DNA of 64,000 bases from Amycolatopsis sp. DSM 110486. GTDB taxonomy: Bacteria; Actinomycetota; Actinomycetes; Mycobacteriales; Pseudonocardiaceae. Both the position numbers and the translations under genes were made by a program. Shown here in pieces: positions 24,911 to 34,061 of the stretch; position 1 is the stretch's first letter; each line of letters starts with the position of its first letter. Below the pieces are notes generated by a model. The model made no database searches. It was not told the origin of the DNA and was given only the letters and a program-made list of their open reading frames with translations. The DNA is taken from assembly GCF_019468465.1 (NCBI RefSeq), contig NZ_CP080519.1, positions 9,169,001 through 9,233,000 of the forward strand, given 5' to 3'.

Positions 24911-25348
24911 ATGGCAACGCGAGGCCGGGAGTGCTCGATCGCGGACGCGCTCGAGGTGGTCGGCGAGCGGTGGAGCCTGCTCGCGCTCCGGGAGGTCCTG
25001 CTGGGCGAGCGGCGGTTCAACCAGATCGCCGAGAACACCGGGGCCAGCCGCGACATCCTGGCGGCGCGGCTGCGCAAGCTGGTCGACGCCGGCGTGCTCG
25101 AGAAGCGCCAGTACGAGGACCACCCGCCGCGCTTCGAGTACCTGCCCACGGAGTCCGCGAAGGCGCTCCAGCCGGTGCTGCTCGGCCTGATGCAGTGGGG
25201 CGACCGATTCATCCGCCAGGGCCCGCCGCCGACGGTGTACGAGCACGACTGCGGTGAACAGCTGCACGTGAAGAGCGTGTGCGCGCATTGCGGCGAGCCG
25301 ATCGCGTCGAAAGGCCTGCACGCGGTCCGCGTGGGCGCGGTGCGCTGA
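24911..25348 (+). CDS. HxlR-family transcriptional regulator
   Basis: A 145-residue winged-helix regulator: CSIADALEVVGERWSLLALREVLLG followed by RFNQIAENTGASRDILAARLRKL is the HxlR core. The C-terminal tail has HDCGEQLHVKSVCAHCGEP, a possible metal-binding or redox-sensitive cysteine set. ATG 24911 is preferred over the in-frame GTG at 24902, which falls inside the Shine-Dalgarno sequence GGAGGT. Divergent from the thiolase gene, so local control of fatty-acid or ketone metabolism is likely. Confidence 0.9.
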   Translation: MATRGRECSIADALEVVGERWSLLALREVLLGERRFNQIAENTGASRDILAARLRKLVDAGVLEKRQYEDHPPRFEYLPTESAKALQPVLLGLMQWGDRFIRQGPPPTVYEHDCGEQLHVKSVCAHCGEPIASKGLHAVRVGAVR

Positions 25349-25445
25349 TCTTCCGCTGAAGCACACGGCTTCCGGGCCGGGCGGGCGCGTGCCAGGATGG
25401 CCGCGGAAGCCGTCCGGCCGGGCGGTGGTGCCGGGAAGGGGCGGC

Positions 25446-26222
25446 GTGCCGGAACGGATCCTGGTGACCGGCGGGACCGGTCAGCTCGGCAGGGTGGTCG
25501 TCGAACGCCTGGTGAAGGCGGGGGAGCAGGTGCGCGCGCTGAGCCGCCGGCGCCGCGGTGGAGGCGGCGCCGAATGGGTCGTCGGGGATCTGCGCTCCGG
25601 GCGCGGGATCGACACCGCGCTGGCGGGCTGCGACGTCGTTCTGCACTGCGCCACCGATTACCGGCGCGAGGTCGCCACGATGCGCACGCTCGTCGAGGCC
25701 GCGCGCTGGACGGGCAACCCGCCGCACGTCGTGTACGTGTCCATCGTCGGCGTCGACCGCGTGCCGCTCGGCTACTACGCGGCGAAGCTCGCCGCCGAGC
25801 ACGTGCTCGCGAGTTCCGGGCTGCCGCACACGATCCAGCGTGCGACGCAGTTCCACGCGCTCGTGCGCGCCGTGCTCGCGGGCGCGGCCCGGCTGCCGGT
25901 GGTCCCGGTGCCGCGCTGGCGGTTCCAGCCCGTGGACGTGCGCGACCTCGCGGTGCGCTTGGCCGAGCTGGCCAAGGCGGAGCCCGCGGGCCGGGCGCCG
26001 GACTTCAGCGGACCGGAGGTGCTGGCGGCGGCGGACCTGGCGAAGGCGGTGCTCGCCGCGAGCGGCCGGACCAAACGCGTGCTGCCGGTGCGGCTGCCCG
26101 GCGCGTTGTTCCGTGCCTACGCCGACGGCGGCAACCTCGCGCCCGGTCACGCCGACGGGGTGATCACCTTCCGGCAGTACCTGGCGGAGCAGGAGAATCC
26201 GGTGGCTCTGCGGTACCACTGA
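25446..26222 (+). CDS. NAD(P)-binding NmrA-like/atypical SDR protein
   Basis: A 258-residue Rossmann-fold protein with ILVTGGTGQLGRVVVERL at the N-terminus and an atypical SDR core (YYAAKLAAEHVLASSGLPHTI carries the YxxxK pair). These proteins act as NAD(P)H-sensing regulators or as reductases of small quinones and sugars. The GTG at 25446 follows GGGAAGGGG and starts exactly at the first beta strand. Its 3' end overlaps the convergent TetR gene by 59 bp, so the last ~19 codons of each gene share DNA. Confidence 0.85.
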   Translation: MPERILVTGGTGQLGRVVVERLVKAGEQVRALSRRRRGGGGAEWVVGDLRSGRGIDTALAGCDVVLHCATDYRREVATMRTLVEAARWTGNPPHVVYVSIVGVDRVPLGYYAAKLAAEHVLASSGLPHTIQRATQFHALVRAVLAGAARLPVVPVPRWRFQPVDVRDLAVRLAELAKAEPAGRAPDFSGPEVLAAADLAKAVLAASGRTKRVLPVRLPGALFRAYADGGNLAPGHADGVITFRQYLAEQENPVALRYH

Positions 26223-26829
26223 CCGCGTGTGGCGAGACCAGCAGCTTCAGCACGTCGGCGAAGAGCGAGTCCGGCACCGCGGACGCTTCGACGCCGCGCT
26301 CCACCGCGAGCCCGTTGGACAGCGCCAGCACCACCACCGCGAGCTGTTCCGGCGGCAGCGGCAGCTCGACGCCGTGCTGGGCCGCGGCCCGCGTGATGGC
26401 CGCGGTGATGGCGTCGCGCAGCTGCGCCCGGCGCAATGAGAGTCCTTTGTGGACGGCCGGGTTGCGCATCGCGATTCCCCAATACTCCAGCAGAAGCCGG
26501 TGCCACGTCGCGTCCGTGTCGACGCCCGCGGCCAGCCGCGCGCCCGCCTCCGCGGTGGCCGCGCCGAGGTCGCTCAGCTCGTCGAACGCCGTGGTGGCCG
26601 AACGCATGCGCTCCACGATGTGCTCTTCCATGATGGTGAGCACGAGGTCGTCGCGGCCCTCGAAGTTCGAGTAGACCGCGCCCTTGGTGAGCCCGGCCGC
26701 CGCGGCGATGTCGTTGAGCGACGTGGCCGCGATGCCTTGCCGGGCGAACACCTCGCTCGCGGCGTCGATGATCTTGCGCCGGGTCTCGGCGCGGCTCGGG
26801 CGACGGCGCGGGGTCCGCGAAGGGGCCAT
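26164..26829 (-). CDS. TetR-family transcriptional regulator
   Basis: A 221-residue TetR protein. The HTH is residues ~15-60 (ETRRKIIDAASEVFARQG, then TSLNDIAAAAGLTKGAVYSNF). The ligand-binding part is all-helical. The last ~19 residues (ending SPAPPGTAGR) are Pro-rich, unstructured and encoded within the overlap with the NmrA-like gene, so they may be a recent C-terminal extension. It is divergent from the secretory lipase gene, and a perfect TetR-type palindrome lies between the two starts. Confidence 0.92.
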   Translation of the reverse strand: MAPSRTPRRRPSRAETRRKIIDAASEVFARQGIAATSLNDIAAAAGLTKGAVYSNFEGRDDLVLTIMEEHIVERMRSATTAFDELSDLGAATAEAGARLAAGVDTDATWHRLLLEYWGIAMRNPAVHKGLSLRRAQLRDAITAAITRAAAQHGVELPLPPEQLAVVVLALSNGLAVERGVEASAVPDSLFADVLKLLVSPHAVSGTAEPPDSPAPPGTAGR

Positions 26830-26907
26830 GAGCCGGAGACTACAGCTCCCTCACCTGGACGTTTTTCGTTGACTGTGATCCAGGTCATCTGGTAAGCCTC
26901 TGACCCG

Positions 26908-26921
26908 ATACCGCTCGGTAT
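26908..26921. promoter_or_regulatory. TetR operator
   Basis: ATACCG-CT-CGGTAT is a perfect palindrome of the ACCGNNCGGT type often bound by actinobacterial TetR proteins. It lies 15 bp before the lipase GTG and 79 bp before the tetR ATG, so it could repress the lipase and autoregulate. Confidence 0.75.
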
Positions 26922-26936
26922 TGAGTTGGAGGTCCC

Positions 26937-28167
26937 GTGCCCACTGTCAGCGTCGACATCCGCCGAAAGCTCTCCGCCCTCGCCGTCGTCACCGCGATGG
27001 CCGCGACGGTCTTTCACGGCCGCCACGCCGTCCGCCACCGCCGCGCCGTCGCCCGGAAATCCCGCGAGCGACCCGTTCTACGCCCAGCCCTCGCCGTTCC
27101 CGGAAGTCGCGCCGGGCACCGTGCTCGACTCGCGCCCGGTCACTATCCGGGCGCTGACCCTGCCCGCGCCGGTGCGCGCGTGGCAGGTGAAGTACCGCTC
27201 GACCGACACCGACGGTGCCGCCATCGCAGACGTCGCCACGATCATGCAGCCGGTGAACCCGCCGGCGGCCGGCGCGCGCAAGCTCGTGTCGTACCAGACC
27301 GCGCAGGACGGGCTGACCACCGACTGCGCGCCTTCATACGTCCTCACCACGGGCACCGCGCTGCCGGCCGAGGAGCTGGCGCTGATGCTTCCGCTGGTCG
27401 CGGCCGGTTACACCGTGGTGACCGCCGACTATGAAGGTCCGGACTCCGAGTGGGCGGCCGCCGCCAACGCCGCCCACGGTGTGCTGGACGGGATTCGCGC
27501 CGCGCAGTCGTTCCCGCCCGCCGGGCTCGCCGGCCCGCGCACGCCGACGGGCCTGATCGGCTACTCGGGCGGCGCGCTCGCCAGTGAGTGGGCCAACGAG
27601 CTGCAGCCGCGGTACGCGCCGGAGCTGAAGTTCGCCGGGGTCGCCGCCGGCGGCGTGCCCGCGGACCTCGACTACATCGCCCGCCACATCGACGGCGGCC
27701 CGTTCGCGGGCATCTACGTGGGCGCCGCCGTCGGGCTGGCCCGCGCATACCCGGAGATCGACACGGACACGCTGCTCAACGCGCGTGGCAAGCAGGCGTT
27801 CACCGAGGTCGGCGACCAGTGCATCGCGCAGTTCACGGTCGGACAGGCATTCCGGCGGATGCGCGACTACACGACCGTGCCGCAACTGCTCGAGGTGCCC
27901 GCGGTGAAGCGCGTGATCGCCGAGAACACCATGGGGCGCTTCAAGCCCGGCTCGCCGGTCTACGTCTACCAGGGCGTGTTCGACGAGCTGGCGTTCTCGC
28001 CGCCGGTGGACAAGCTCGTGCGCACGTACTGCGCGCAGGGCGCCGCGGTGCAGTACCGCCGGATCCCGATCGGCGACCACGTGACGGTGGCGGTGCAGGG
28101 CGCGCCCGGCGCGCTGGCCTACCTCGCCGACCGGCTGGCGGGCAAGTCCGCGCCCAGCACTTGCTGA
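26937..28167 (+). CDS. Secretory lipase (PF03583-like), signal peptide out of frame
   Basis: The mature region (~375 residues) is a triacylglycerol-lipase-type alpha/beta hydrolase: nucleophile motif GYSGGALAS, GDHVTVAVQG near the C-terminus for the histidine, and paired cysteines. A convincing signal peptide (VPTVSVDIRRKLSALAVVTAMAATV) with GGAGGT before its GTG at 26937 is in another frame. The frames meet at a TTT run at 27012-27014; removing one T would give ATVFTAATPSATAAPS and restore an exported protein. Either the gene is naturally broken, the base is a sequencing error, or slippage occurs. In the mature frame only a TTG at 26926, inside the ribosome-binding region, is available. Confidence 0.75.
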
Positions 28168-28172
28168 GCGCG

Positions 28173-28214
28173 CTCGGGTGGCGGTCCCCGCCGGCGGAGG
28201 CACCGCCACCCGAG
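28173..28214 (+). terminator. Hairpin terminator after the lipase gene
   Basis: Arms 28173-28185 and 28202-28214 are perfectly complementary over 13 bp, with a 16-nt GC-rich loop. It begins six bases after the lipase stop. Confidence 0.75.
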
Positions 28215-28291
28215 TCCTCCGAGGGGTTTGATCCGGCTCCGCCGGAAACCGATCCGTCTCCGTCGTTGGCGGGAAATAATTCCGAAGAATC

Positions 28292-28321
28292 TTGACCAGG
28301 TTCGGGCAGACATCCTATCTT
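28292..28321 (+). promoter_or_regulatory. Promoter of the GH95 gene
   Basis: TTGACC (28292-28297) and TATCTT (28316-28321) are spaced by 18 bp. The transcript would have a leader of about 55 nt before the ATG at 28382. Confidence 0.6.
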
Positions 28322-28381
28322 TGGCGAGCTTCAGGCCTCGCTCACGGCCGGATTCCGCCTTCGACGACGAACGGACCTGTC

Positions 28382-30742
28382 ATGTCGGACCTCTCCTCCC
28401 CACCCTCCCGTCGGACCTTTCTCAAGCTCGGTGGCGCCGTCGGCGCGGGCTTCGCCTTGAGCGGGTTTCACCCGTTCACAGCGCAAGCGTCGCCCGCGCG
28501 ACCGCCGGTCGCCGACCTCGTCTCGGACAACGCCGCGACCACGCTCTGGTACCCGGCGCCGGCCGTCGAGTCGCACGTGATCGAGCAGGCGCTGCCGATC
28601 GGCAATGGTCGGATCGGTGGCCTCGTCGGCGGTGACCCCGCGGCCGACTACGTGTACTTCACCGACTCGTCGCTCTGGACCGGCGGGCTCAACGACACGG
28701 TGCAGGACGACGGCCAGCTGCCCTACGGCAAGGACGACTTCGGCAGCTTCGGTCTCCTGGCCAAGGTGCGGCTGAAGTTGCCCGCCCACACGGGCGTCAG
28801 CGGCTACCGGCGAACCCTGGACCTCAGCAACGGCCTCGTCACGGCGACCTACGGCCTGCGTGGCGCGACCTACCGGCGTGAGGTCTACGCGAGCTACCCC
28901 GACGACGTCGTGGTGATCCGGCTGACGCAGCAGGGCGGTGGTTCCTACACCGGTTCGGTGACGCTGGAAGGCACTCGCGACGAGAAGCCGACGACGGGCG
29001 GCGGCGCCGTCTCGCTCGGCGGCACGTTCGCGAACGGCCTGAAGTACAGCAGCGCCGTCACGGCCGCGTCGAAGGGCGGGCGCGTTGCCGTCTCGGGCAC
29101 GGAGGTGACCTTCACCGGCTGCAGCGAAGTGGTGATCGTGGTCTGCGGCGGCACGAACTACGTGCCCGACGCCGCGCGGCAGTACCTCGACGCCGGGGCG
29201 GACCCGGCTTCCGTGGCCGTCGGCAAGGTGAAGGCCGCGGCCGCCGCGTCCGGCACCGCGCTGCTCGCGACCCACGTGCAGGACTACCGCAAGCTGTTCG
29301 ACCGCATGAAGGTCGACCTCGGGCAGTCGCCGGCCAACCGGCGCACCCTCGACTCGTGGTCGCGCATCGCGGTGCGCTACACCGACCCGGGCACGCCGGA
29401 CCCGGAGCTCGAGGCGAGCTACGTGCAGTTCGGCCGGTACCTGACGATCACCGGCTCCCGCAGCGGTCTCCCGATCAGCCTCCAGGGCCTGTGGCTCAAC
29501 AACAACTCGCCCGACTGGTACAGCGACTACCACACCGACATCAACCTGGAGATGAACTACTGGCTCGCCGACCGCGCGGGCCTGAAGGAGTGCTTCACCG
29601 CCCTGGCGGACTACTGCCTCGCGCAGCTGCCCTCGTGGACCGACACGACGAAGCGGCTGTTCAACGACCCGCGCAACCGGTTCCGCAACAGCACCGGCAA
29701 GATCGCCGGCTGGGCGATCGCGTTCTCCACCAACATCTACGGCGGCTCCGGCTGGGTGTGGCACCCGGCGGGCAACGCGTGGCTGTCCAACAACTTGTGG
29801 GACCACTACGAGTTCACCCAGGACAAGGCCTACCTCGAGAAGGTCTACCCGGTGCTCAAGGGCGCGACGGAGTTCTGGGAGGCGCGCCTGGTCACGAAGA
29901 ACATCGACGGCAAGGACTACCTGGTCAGCGACACCGACTGGTCGCCAGAGCAAGGGCCGGACGCGCAGGGCAACACCTACTCCCAGGAACTCGTCCACGA
30001 CCTGTTCGGGCACTTCACGCAGGCGACGCAGATCCTCGGGCGCGACGGCGACTACGGCAAGACGATCACGGGGATGCGCGACCGGCTGCACCTGCCGACC
30101 GTCAGTCCGGTCACCGGCTGGCTGCAGGAGTGGCTCTCGCCGGAGAACCTGGGGGAGACCACCCACCGGCATCTCTCGCCGCTCATCGGGTTCTTCCCCG
30201 GCGACCGCATCAACACCGACACCGCGTCGAAGGAACTGATCGACGGGGTGCGCAACCTGCTGATCGCCCGCGGGATGGACACCTTCGGCTGGGGCTGCGC
30301 GTGGCGCTCCGCGTGCTGGGCCCGGCTCAAGGACGCCGACCGCGCGTACCAGCTCTTCCTCACGGTGCTGCGGCCCTCGTTCAACAACGGCAACGGCACG
30401 GCAGCCAACTTCTTCGACATGTACAGCCAGGGCAGCTACACGATCTTCCAGATCGACGCGAACCTCGGCGGGCCGGCCGCGGTACTGGAAATGCTGCTGT
30501 ACTCGCGCTCGGGTGTGATCGAGCTCCTGCCCGCGCTGCCGTCGGCCTGGGCGGAGTCCGGGCACGTGACCGGCATCGGCGCCCGCGGCGGGTTCGAGGT
30601 CGACCTCGAATGGCGGCGGGGCAAGGTCACGAAGGCGGTCGTGCGCAGCGTCGGCGGCACCGAGACCGAACTGCGCGCCGGTACCTGGAAGCAGCAGATC
30701 CGGCTGCGCCCGGGCCAGTCGATCACCGTCACCCCGCGGTGA
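28382..30742 (+). CDS. Glycoside hydrolase family 95 (alpha-L-fucosidase type), Tat-exported
   Basis: A 786-residue GH95 protein. A Tat signal SRRTFLKLGGAVGAGFALSG (residues ~9-28) precedes the mature part. The family signature LPIGNGRIGGLVGG with TDSSLWTGG and the (alpha/alpha)6 barrel motifs WLNNNSPDWYSDYHTDINLEMNYW and HLSPLIGFFPGDRI are present. GH95 enzymes hydrolyse alpha-1,2-linked L-fucose or, in some members, alpha-L-galactose. Export suggests action on host or plant glycans outside the cell. ATG 28382 is preferred because it starts immediately before the Tat motif; an upstream in-frame start overlaps the promoter. Confidence 0.9.
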   Translation: MSDLSSPPSRRTFLKLGGAVGAGFALSGFHPFTAQASPARPPVADLVSDNAATTLWYPAPAVESHVIEQALPIGNGRIGGLVGGDPAADYVYFTDSSLWTGGLNDTVQDDGQLPYGKDDFGSFGLLAKVRLKLPAHTGVSGYRRTLDLSNGLVTATYGLRGATYRREVYASYPDDVVVIRLTQQGGGSYTGSVTLEGTRDEKPTTGGGAVSLGGTFANGLKYSSAVTAASKGGRVAVSGTEVTFTGCSEVVIVVCGGTNYVPDAARQYLDAGADPASVAVGKVKAAAAASGTALLATHVQDYRKLFDRMKVDLGQSPANRRTLDSWSRIAVRYTDPGTPDPELEASYVQFGRYLTITGSRSGLPISLQGLWLNNNSPDWYSDYHTDINLEMNYWLADRAGLKECFTALADYCLAQLPSWTDTTKRLFNDPRNRFRNSTGKIAGWAIAFSTNIYGGSGWVWHPAGNAWLSNNLWDHYEFTQDKAYLEKVYPVLKGATEFWEARLVTKNIDGKDYLVSDTDWSPEQGPDAQGNTYSQELVHDLFGHFTQATQILGRDGDYGKTITGMRDRLHLPTVSPVTGWLQEWLSPENLGETTHRHLSPLIGFFPGDRINTDTASKELIDGVRNLLIARGMDTFGWGCAWRSACWARLKDADRAYQLFLTVLRPSFNNGNGTAANFFDMYSQGSYTIFQIDANLGGPAAVLEMLLYSRSGVIELLPALPSAWAESGHVTGIGARGGFEVDLEWRRGKVTKAVVRSVGGTETELRAGTWKQQIRLRPGQSITVTPR

Positions 30743-30746
30743 CCGG

Positions 30747-30788
30747 ACGGGCGCCGGAGGGTTCCCGTCCGCACCTTCCGGCGCCCGT
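30747..30788 (+). terminator. Hairpin terminator after the GH95 gene
   Basis: Perfect 12-bp arms at 30747-30758 and 30777-30788 start four bases after the stop codon. No U tract follows. Confidence 0.7.
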
Positions 30789-30814
30789 GCCGTTCGTCGG
30801 TTCGACCTCGAACA

Positions 30815-30833
30815 GTGTAGCGTTCAACTACAC
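30815..30833. promoter_or_regulatory. Candidate operator upstream of doxX
   Basis: GTGTAG and CTACAC arms flank a 7-bp AT-richer spacer, 25 bp before the doxX ATG. A MarR- or TetR-like regulator is the usual type for such sites; none is adjacent. Confidence 0.5.
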
Positions 30834-30857
30834 GAGTCGGACAGATCAGGAGCGGGC

Positions 30858-31226
30858 ATGAACATCGCGTTGTGGATCGCGGCGGGGATTTCGGCAGTGC
30901 TGTACCTGGGGGCGGGCGGGATGAAGCTCGCAACGCCGCGGAAGAAGCTGCTCGAGAACCCCAACATGGGCTGGGTCGAGGACTTCTCGGACACCTCGGT
31001 GAAGCTGATCGCGCTCGCGGAGGTGCTCGGCGCGATCGGCCTGATCCTGCCGTGGGCCCTGGACATCGCGCCCGTCCTCACGCCGATCGCGGCGGTGGGT
31101 CTGGCGATCGTGGCCCTCGGCGCGATCGTGGTGCACGCGCGGCGCAAGGAGCCGAAGGGCGTGCCGGTCAACGTGGTGCTGCTGGTGCTGACCGTGTTCG
31201 TCGCCGTGGGCCGCTTCGCCGGCTGA
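30858..31226 (+). CDS. DoxX-family small membrane protein
   Basis: A 122-residue protein with four predicted membrane spans: MNIALWIAAGISAVLYLGAGGMKL, IALAEVLGAIGLILPW, LTPIAAVGLAIVALGAIVVH and VNVVLLVLTVFVAVGRF. This is the DoxX/DoxD-like fold, often linked to redox or thiol stress and quinone chemistry, but its biochemical role is unclear. AGGAG lies before the ATG. It has its own palindromic operator and is not obviously in an operon with the LysR gene 87 bp downstream. Confidence 0.85.
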   Translation: MNIALWIAAGISAVLYLGAGGMKLATPRKKLLENPNMGWVEDFSDTSVKLIALAEVLGAIGLILPWALDIAPVLTPIAAVGLAIVALGAIVVHARRKEPKGVPVNVVLLVLTVFVAVGRFAG

Positions 31227-31313
31227 GCGCGGCCTCACCCGGGCGTCGGTCTCGACCCGGCCACGGAGCCGCGGCTGGCTTAGGCTGGGCGCGGCGAGGG
31301 ACGGAGGCGCGAG

Positions 31314-32168
31314 GTGGACGTCGATCTGCGGAAGGTGCGCTACTTCGTCGCCGTGGCCGAGGAACTGCATTTCGGCCGGGCGGCGGAGCGGTTGCACATC
31401 GCGCAGCCCGTGCTGTCGCGCCAGATCAGGGCGTTGGAAGAGGAGCTGCGCGCGCAGCTGTTCGTCCGCGACCGGCGCTCGACGGAGCTCACGGCCGCCG
31501 GCCGGCAGCTGCTCGAGGACAGCCGGCCGATCCTCGCCTCGGCCGACGCGTTGCGGCGGCGCGTGGCGCTGGCGGCGCGCGGCGCTTCGACCTTCACCAT
31601 CGGATTCATGCCCGGCATCACCGTGACCGAACCCGTGCGGGCGCTGACGGATCGGCATCCCGGCCTCGAGGTGGAGCTGGTCCGGACCACGTGGGACGAC
31701 CAGACCCAGGTGCTGCACGACGGCCGGGCCGACGTCGGCATCGTCCGGCTGCCGGTGGACCCGCGCGGGCTCACCGTGCGGCCGATGTTCAGCGAGCCGC
31801 GCGTGGCCATCCTGCCGGTGTCGCACCGCCTGGCGGGCAAGGAATCCGTCGACGTGGCCGACCTCGCCGACGAGCACCTGCTCAACGACCCGGACGCGGT
31901 GCCGGAGTGGCGGGCCGTCGCGACCGAGCTGCGCGCCGGCGGCGCCGCGCGGCCCCGCGGGTTCCGCAGCATCGAGGAGAAGCTGGAGCACGTGGCCGCC
32001 GGTCTGGGCATCGCGATCGTGCCGCTGTCCACTTCGGAGTACTACACGCGCCCCGACGTCACCCACGTGCCGGTCGGCGACCTGCCGCCGGGCCAGGTCG
32101 CCTTGGCCTGGGTCGCCGCGCGACGCTCGCGGCTGATCTACGAGTTCGCGGAGCTCGTCACAGCCTGA
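31314..32168 (+). CDS. LysR-family transcriptional regulator
   Basis: A 284-residue LysR protein starting at GTG after GGAGGCGCGAG. The N-terminal winged helix is VDLRKVRYFVAVAEELHFGRAAERLHIAQPVLSRQIRALEEEL, and residues ~90-284 form the periplasmic-binding-like effector domain. A TAGGCT hexamer at 31281-31286 is a plausible -10. Its target is not evident: the neighbouring DoxX and hot-dog genes run in the same direction rather than divergently. Confidence 0.92.
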   Translation: MDVDLRKVRYFVAVAEELHFGRAAERLHIAQPVLSRQIRALEEELRAQLFVRDRRSTELTAAGRQLLEDSRPILASADALRRRVALAARGASTFTIGFMPGITVTEPVRALTDRHPGLEVELVRTTWDDQTQVLHDGRADVGIVRLPVDPRGLTVRPMFSEPRVAILPVSHRLAGKESVDVADLADEHLLNDPDAVPEWRAVATELRAGGAARPRGFRSIEEKLEHVAAGLGIAIVPLSTSEYYTRPDVTHVPVGDLPPGQVALAWVAARRSRLIYEFAELVTA

Positions 32169-32203
32169 CTGCGGGTCGTGCCGTGGTGTGGTAGGCCAAG
32201 ACC

Positions 32204-33064
32204 ATGAACGCGCTGGGTTCCTACGTCGAGTCGTGGTCTCCCGAACCGGTCACCGATACCGACGCGCTCCCGGCCGGACCGGCCGCCGCGCTGTCGGCGG
32301 CACTGGACCTGCCGCGGCCGGCTGCCGTCGTGGGGCAGGCGCTACCGCCGCTGTGGCACTGGCTGTACTTCCTGGAGTGGCCGCGGCATTCGGAGATCGG
32401 CACCGACGGCCATCCGGCGGACGGCCACTTCCTGCCGCCGTTGCCGGACCGGCGGCGGATGTTCGCCGGCGGACGCCTGGAGGTCCGGGCGCCGCTCGTG
32501 CTGGGCACGCCTGCGGAACGGACGCGGTCGCTCGGCGAGGTCGCCGTGAAACACGGCAGGACCGGCGAGATGCTGTTCGTGACCGTGCGGTCGGAGATCA
32601 GCCAGGACGGGACCGTGCGCGTGGTCGAGGAGCAGGACATCGTCTACCGCTCCGGCGAGGACGCCGGGCGCACCGCGCTGGCGGCGCTTGACGTGACCGG
32701 CAAGCCGGAGTCGGCCGCCGAGTGGCAGCAGGCGTGGACGCCGGATCCCGTGCTGCTGTTCAGGTTCAGCGCGCTGACGGCCAACGCGCACCGCATCCAC
32801 TACGACGAGCCGTACGTCACCGGCACCGAGGGGTATCCGGGTCTCGTGGTGCACGGCCCGCTGCTCGTGCTGCACCTGCTGGAGCTGGCGCGCACCCGGG
32901 CGCCGGAACGCGCGATCCCGTCGCTGTCCTACCGCTTGCGCCGCCCGGTCTTCGCGGGCGAGCACCTCCTCGCGACCGGCGTGCCCGGCGACGGCGGCGC
33001 GGCGCTGCAGGTCGACTCCGCGCGCGCGGAAGCCGTGGCGACCGCGGACGTCGTGTTCGCCTGA
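32204..33064 (+). CDS. Double hot-dog MaoC/FAS1-like dehydratase (HTD2 or mesaconyl-C4-CoA hydratase type)
   Basis: A 286-residue protein with two hot-dog halves. The N-terminal FAS1-like half is LPPLWHWLYFLEWPRHSEIGTDGHP, and the C-terminal MaoC half carries NAHRIHYDEPYVTGTEGYPGLVVHGPL, which contains the hydratase His/Asp motif. Related enzymes dehydrate 3-hydroxyacyl thioesters or hydrate mesaconyl-C4-CoA. The substrate is not identifiable here. The ATG has TAGGCC six bases upstream, an imperfect leaderless -10. The gene is convergent with the cobalamin-binding-like gene, seven bases apart. Confidence 0.85.
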   Translation: MNALGSYVESWSPEPVTDTDALPAGPAAALSAALDLPRPAAVVGQALPPLWHWLYFLEWPRHSEIGTDGHPADGHFLPPLPDRRRMFAGGRLEVRAPLVLGTPAERTRSLGEVAVKHGRTGEMLFVTVRSEISQDGTVRVVEEQDIVYRSGEDAGRTALAALDVTGKPESAAEWQQAWTPDPVLLFRFSALTANAHRIHYDEPYVTGTEGYPGLVVHGPLLVLHLLELARTRAPERAIPSLSYRLRRPVFAGEHLLATGVPGDGGAALQVDSARAEAVATADVVFA

Positions 33065-33077
33065 CGGCGGTTCAGGC
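33059..33077. terminator. Short bidirectional hairpin at a convergent junction
   Basis: GCCTGA and TCAGGC pair around a 7-nt loop; the stem contains both convergent stop codons. Confidence 0.35.
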
Positions 33078-33980
33078 TCGGCGGGCCTCGGCGGGGGACA
33101 CCGGCGGGTCGGCGTCGACGCCGTGCAGCACGTGGGCGAGGACTTCCGCGCCGCGGATGACGCGCGGGCCGGGGCGGTTGAAGTAGGCCGGACCGTCGAG
33201 CAGCCACACCGCACCGGCGCGCACCGCGGGCAGTTCGGCCCAGCCCGGCAACGAGGTGAGGACGTCGAACTCCGCCGCCGTGCGATCGGGGCTGAAGCCG
33301 CACGGCAGGACGAGCAGCACGTCCGGGCGCGCGGCTGCCACGGCGTCCCACGGGATCGGGTGCGTGTGCTCGCCGGGCGCCGCGAGCAGCGGTTCGCCGC
33401 CCGCCGCGGTGATCTGCTCGGGCACCCAGTGCCCGGCGGGCCACAGCGGGTCGAGCCATTCGAGCGCGACCACGCGTGGCTGCGGCTTGCCGGCGACACG
33501 AGCGCGGACGGCGTCGAGTCGCGCGGTGAGTGAGCGGACGCGATCAGCGGCGAGGGCCGGTACGCCCAGCGCGTCGCCGAGTGTCGTGACGCAGCCGAGG
33601 ACCTCGGCGAGCCGCCGTGGTTCGAGGCTCAGGACTTTCGGCCCCGCGTCGAGCATCCGCACGGCTTCGGCGACGCGGGTGTAGGAGACCGCGCACACCT
33701 CGCACAGGTCCTGGGTGAGCACGAGATCCGGCGCGAGCCCGGCCAGCCGCGCGGTGTCCACCGAGTACAGCGAAGACCCGCGGTGGGCCGAACCGCCGAC
33801 GGCGTCGGAGATCTCGCGGCTGGTCAGCACGGCGTCGTCCACCTCGGCCGCGGTGACGACGGGCACCGACTCGACCCCGGGCGGCCAGTCGCATTCGTGG
33901 GTGCGTCCGACCAGGTCATCAAGGCGGCCGAGCTCGGCCACGAGGTCGGTGGCGGCGGGCAGCAGAGACACGATCCGCAT
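33072..33980 (-). CDS. Cobalamin/metal-chelate-binding protein (BtuF-like), no signal peptide
   Basis: A 302-residue helical-backbone metal receptor: [18 protein letters not shown] opens the fold, followed by [22 protein letters not shown] and a second lobe ([19 protein letters not shown]). Relatives bind cobalamin or ferric chelates. Unlike BtuF it has no signal peptide or lipobox, and no btuCD-type transporter is adjacent, so a cytoplasmic role is more likely. The ATG follows TAGGTT by six bases (leaderless). Confidence 0.82.
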   Translation of the reverse strand: MRIVSLLPAATDLVAELGRLDDLVGRTHECDWPPGVESVPVVTAAEVDDAVLTSREISDAVGGSAHRGSSLYSVDTARLAGLAPDLVLTQDLCEVCAVSYTRVAEAVRMLDAGPKVLSLEPRRLAEVLGCVTTLGDALGVPALAADRVRSLTARLDAVRARVAGKPQPRVVALEWLDPLWPAGHWVPEQITAAGGEPLLAAPGEHTHPIPWDAVAAARPDVLLVLPCGFSPDRTAAEFDVLTSLPGWAELPAVRAGAVWLLDGPAYFNRPGPRVIRGAEVLAHVLHGVDADPPVSPAEARRA

Positions 33981-33986
33981 GGTTCG

Positions 33987-33992
33987 AACCTA
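33987..33992 (-). promoter_or_regulatory. Leaderless -10 of the BtuF-like gene
   Basis: TAGGTT on the minus strand, then CGAACC, then the ATG at 33980. Confidence 0.55.
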
Positions 33993-34061
33993 GCCCGCGC
34001 CGAATCGCCCCGCGCGGGGAGGCAGACCGCGATCACCGTCGGTTACGCGGCCCGGTGAAGG

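Noticed and set aside
24758..24917. Longer thiolase N-terminus
   Set aside because: The extra residues are non-homologous and would cross the HxlR promoter and the thiolase's own ribosome-binding site.
26926..28167. Lipase starting at TTG 26926 in the mature frame
   Set aside because: That start lies within the GGAGGT ribosome-binding region and gives no signal peptide; the frameshift reading explains the sequence better.
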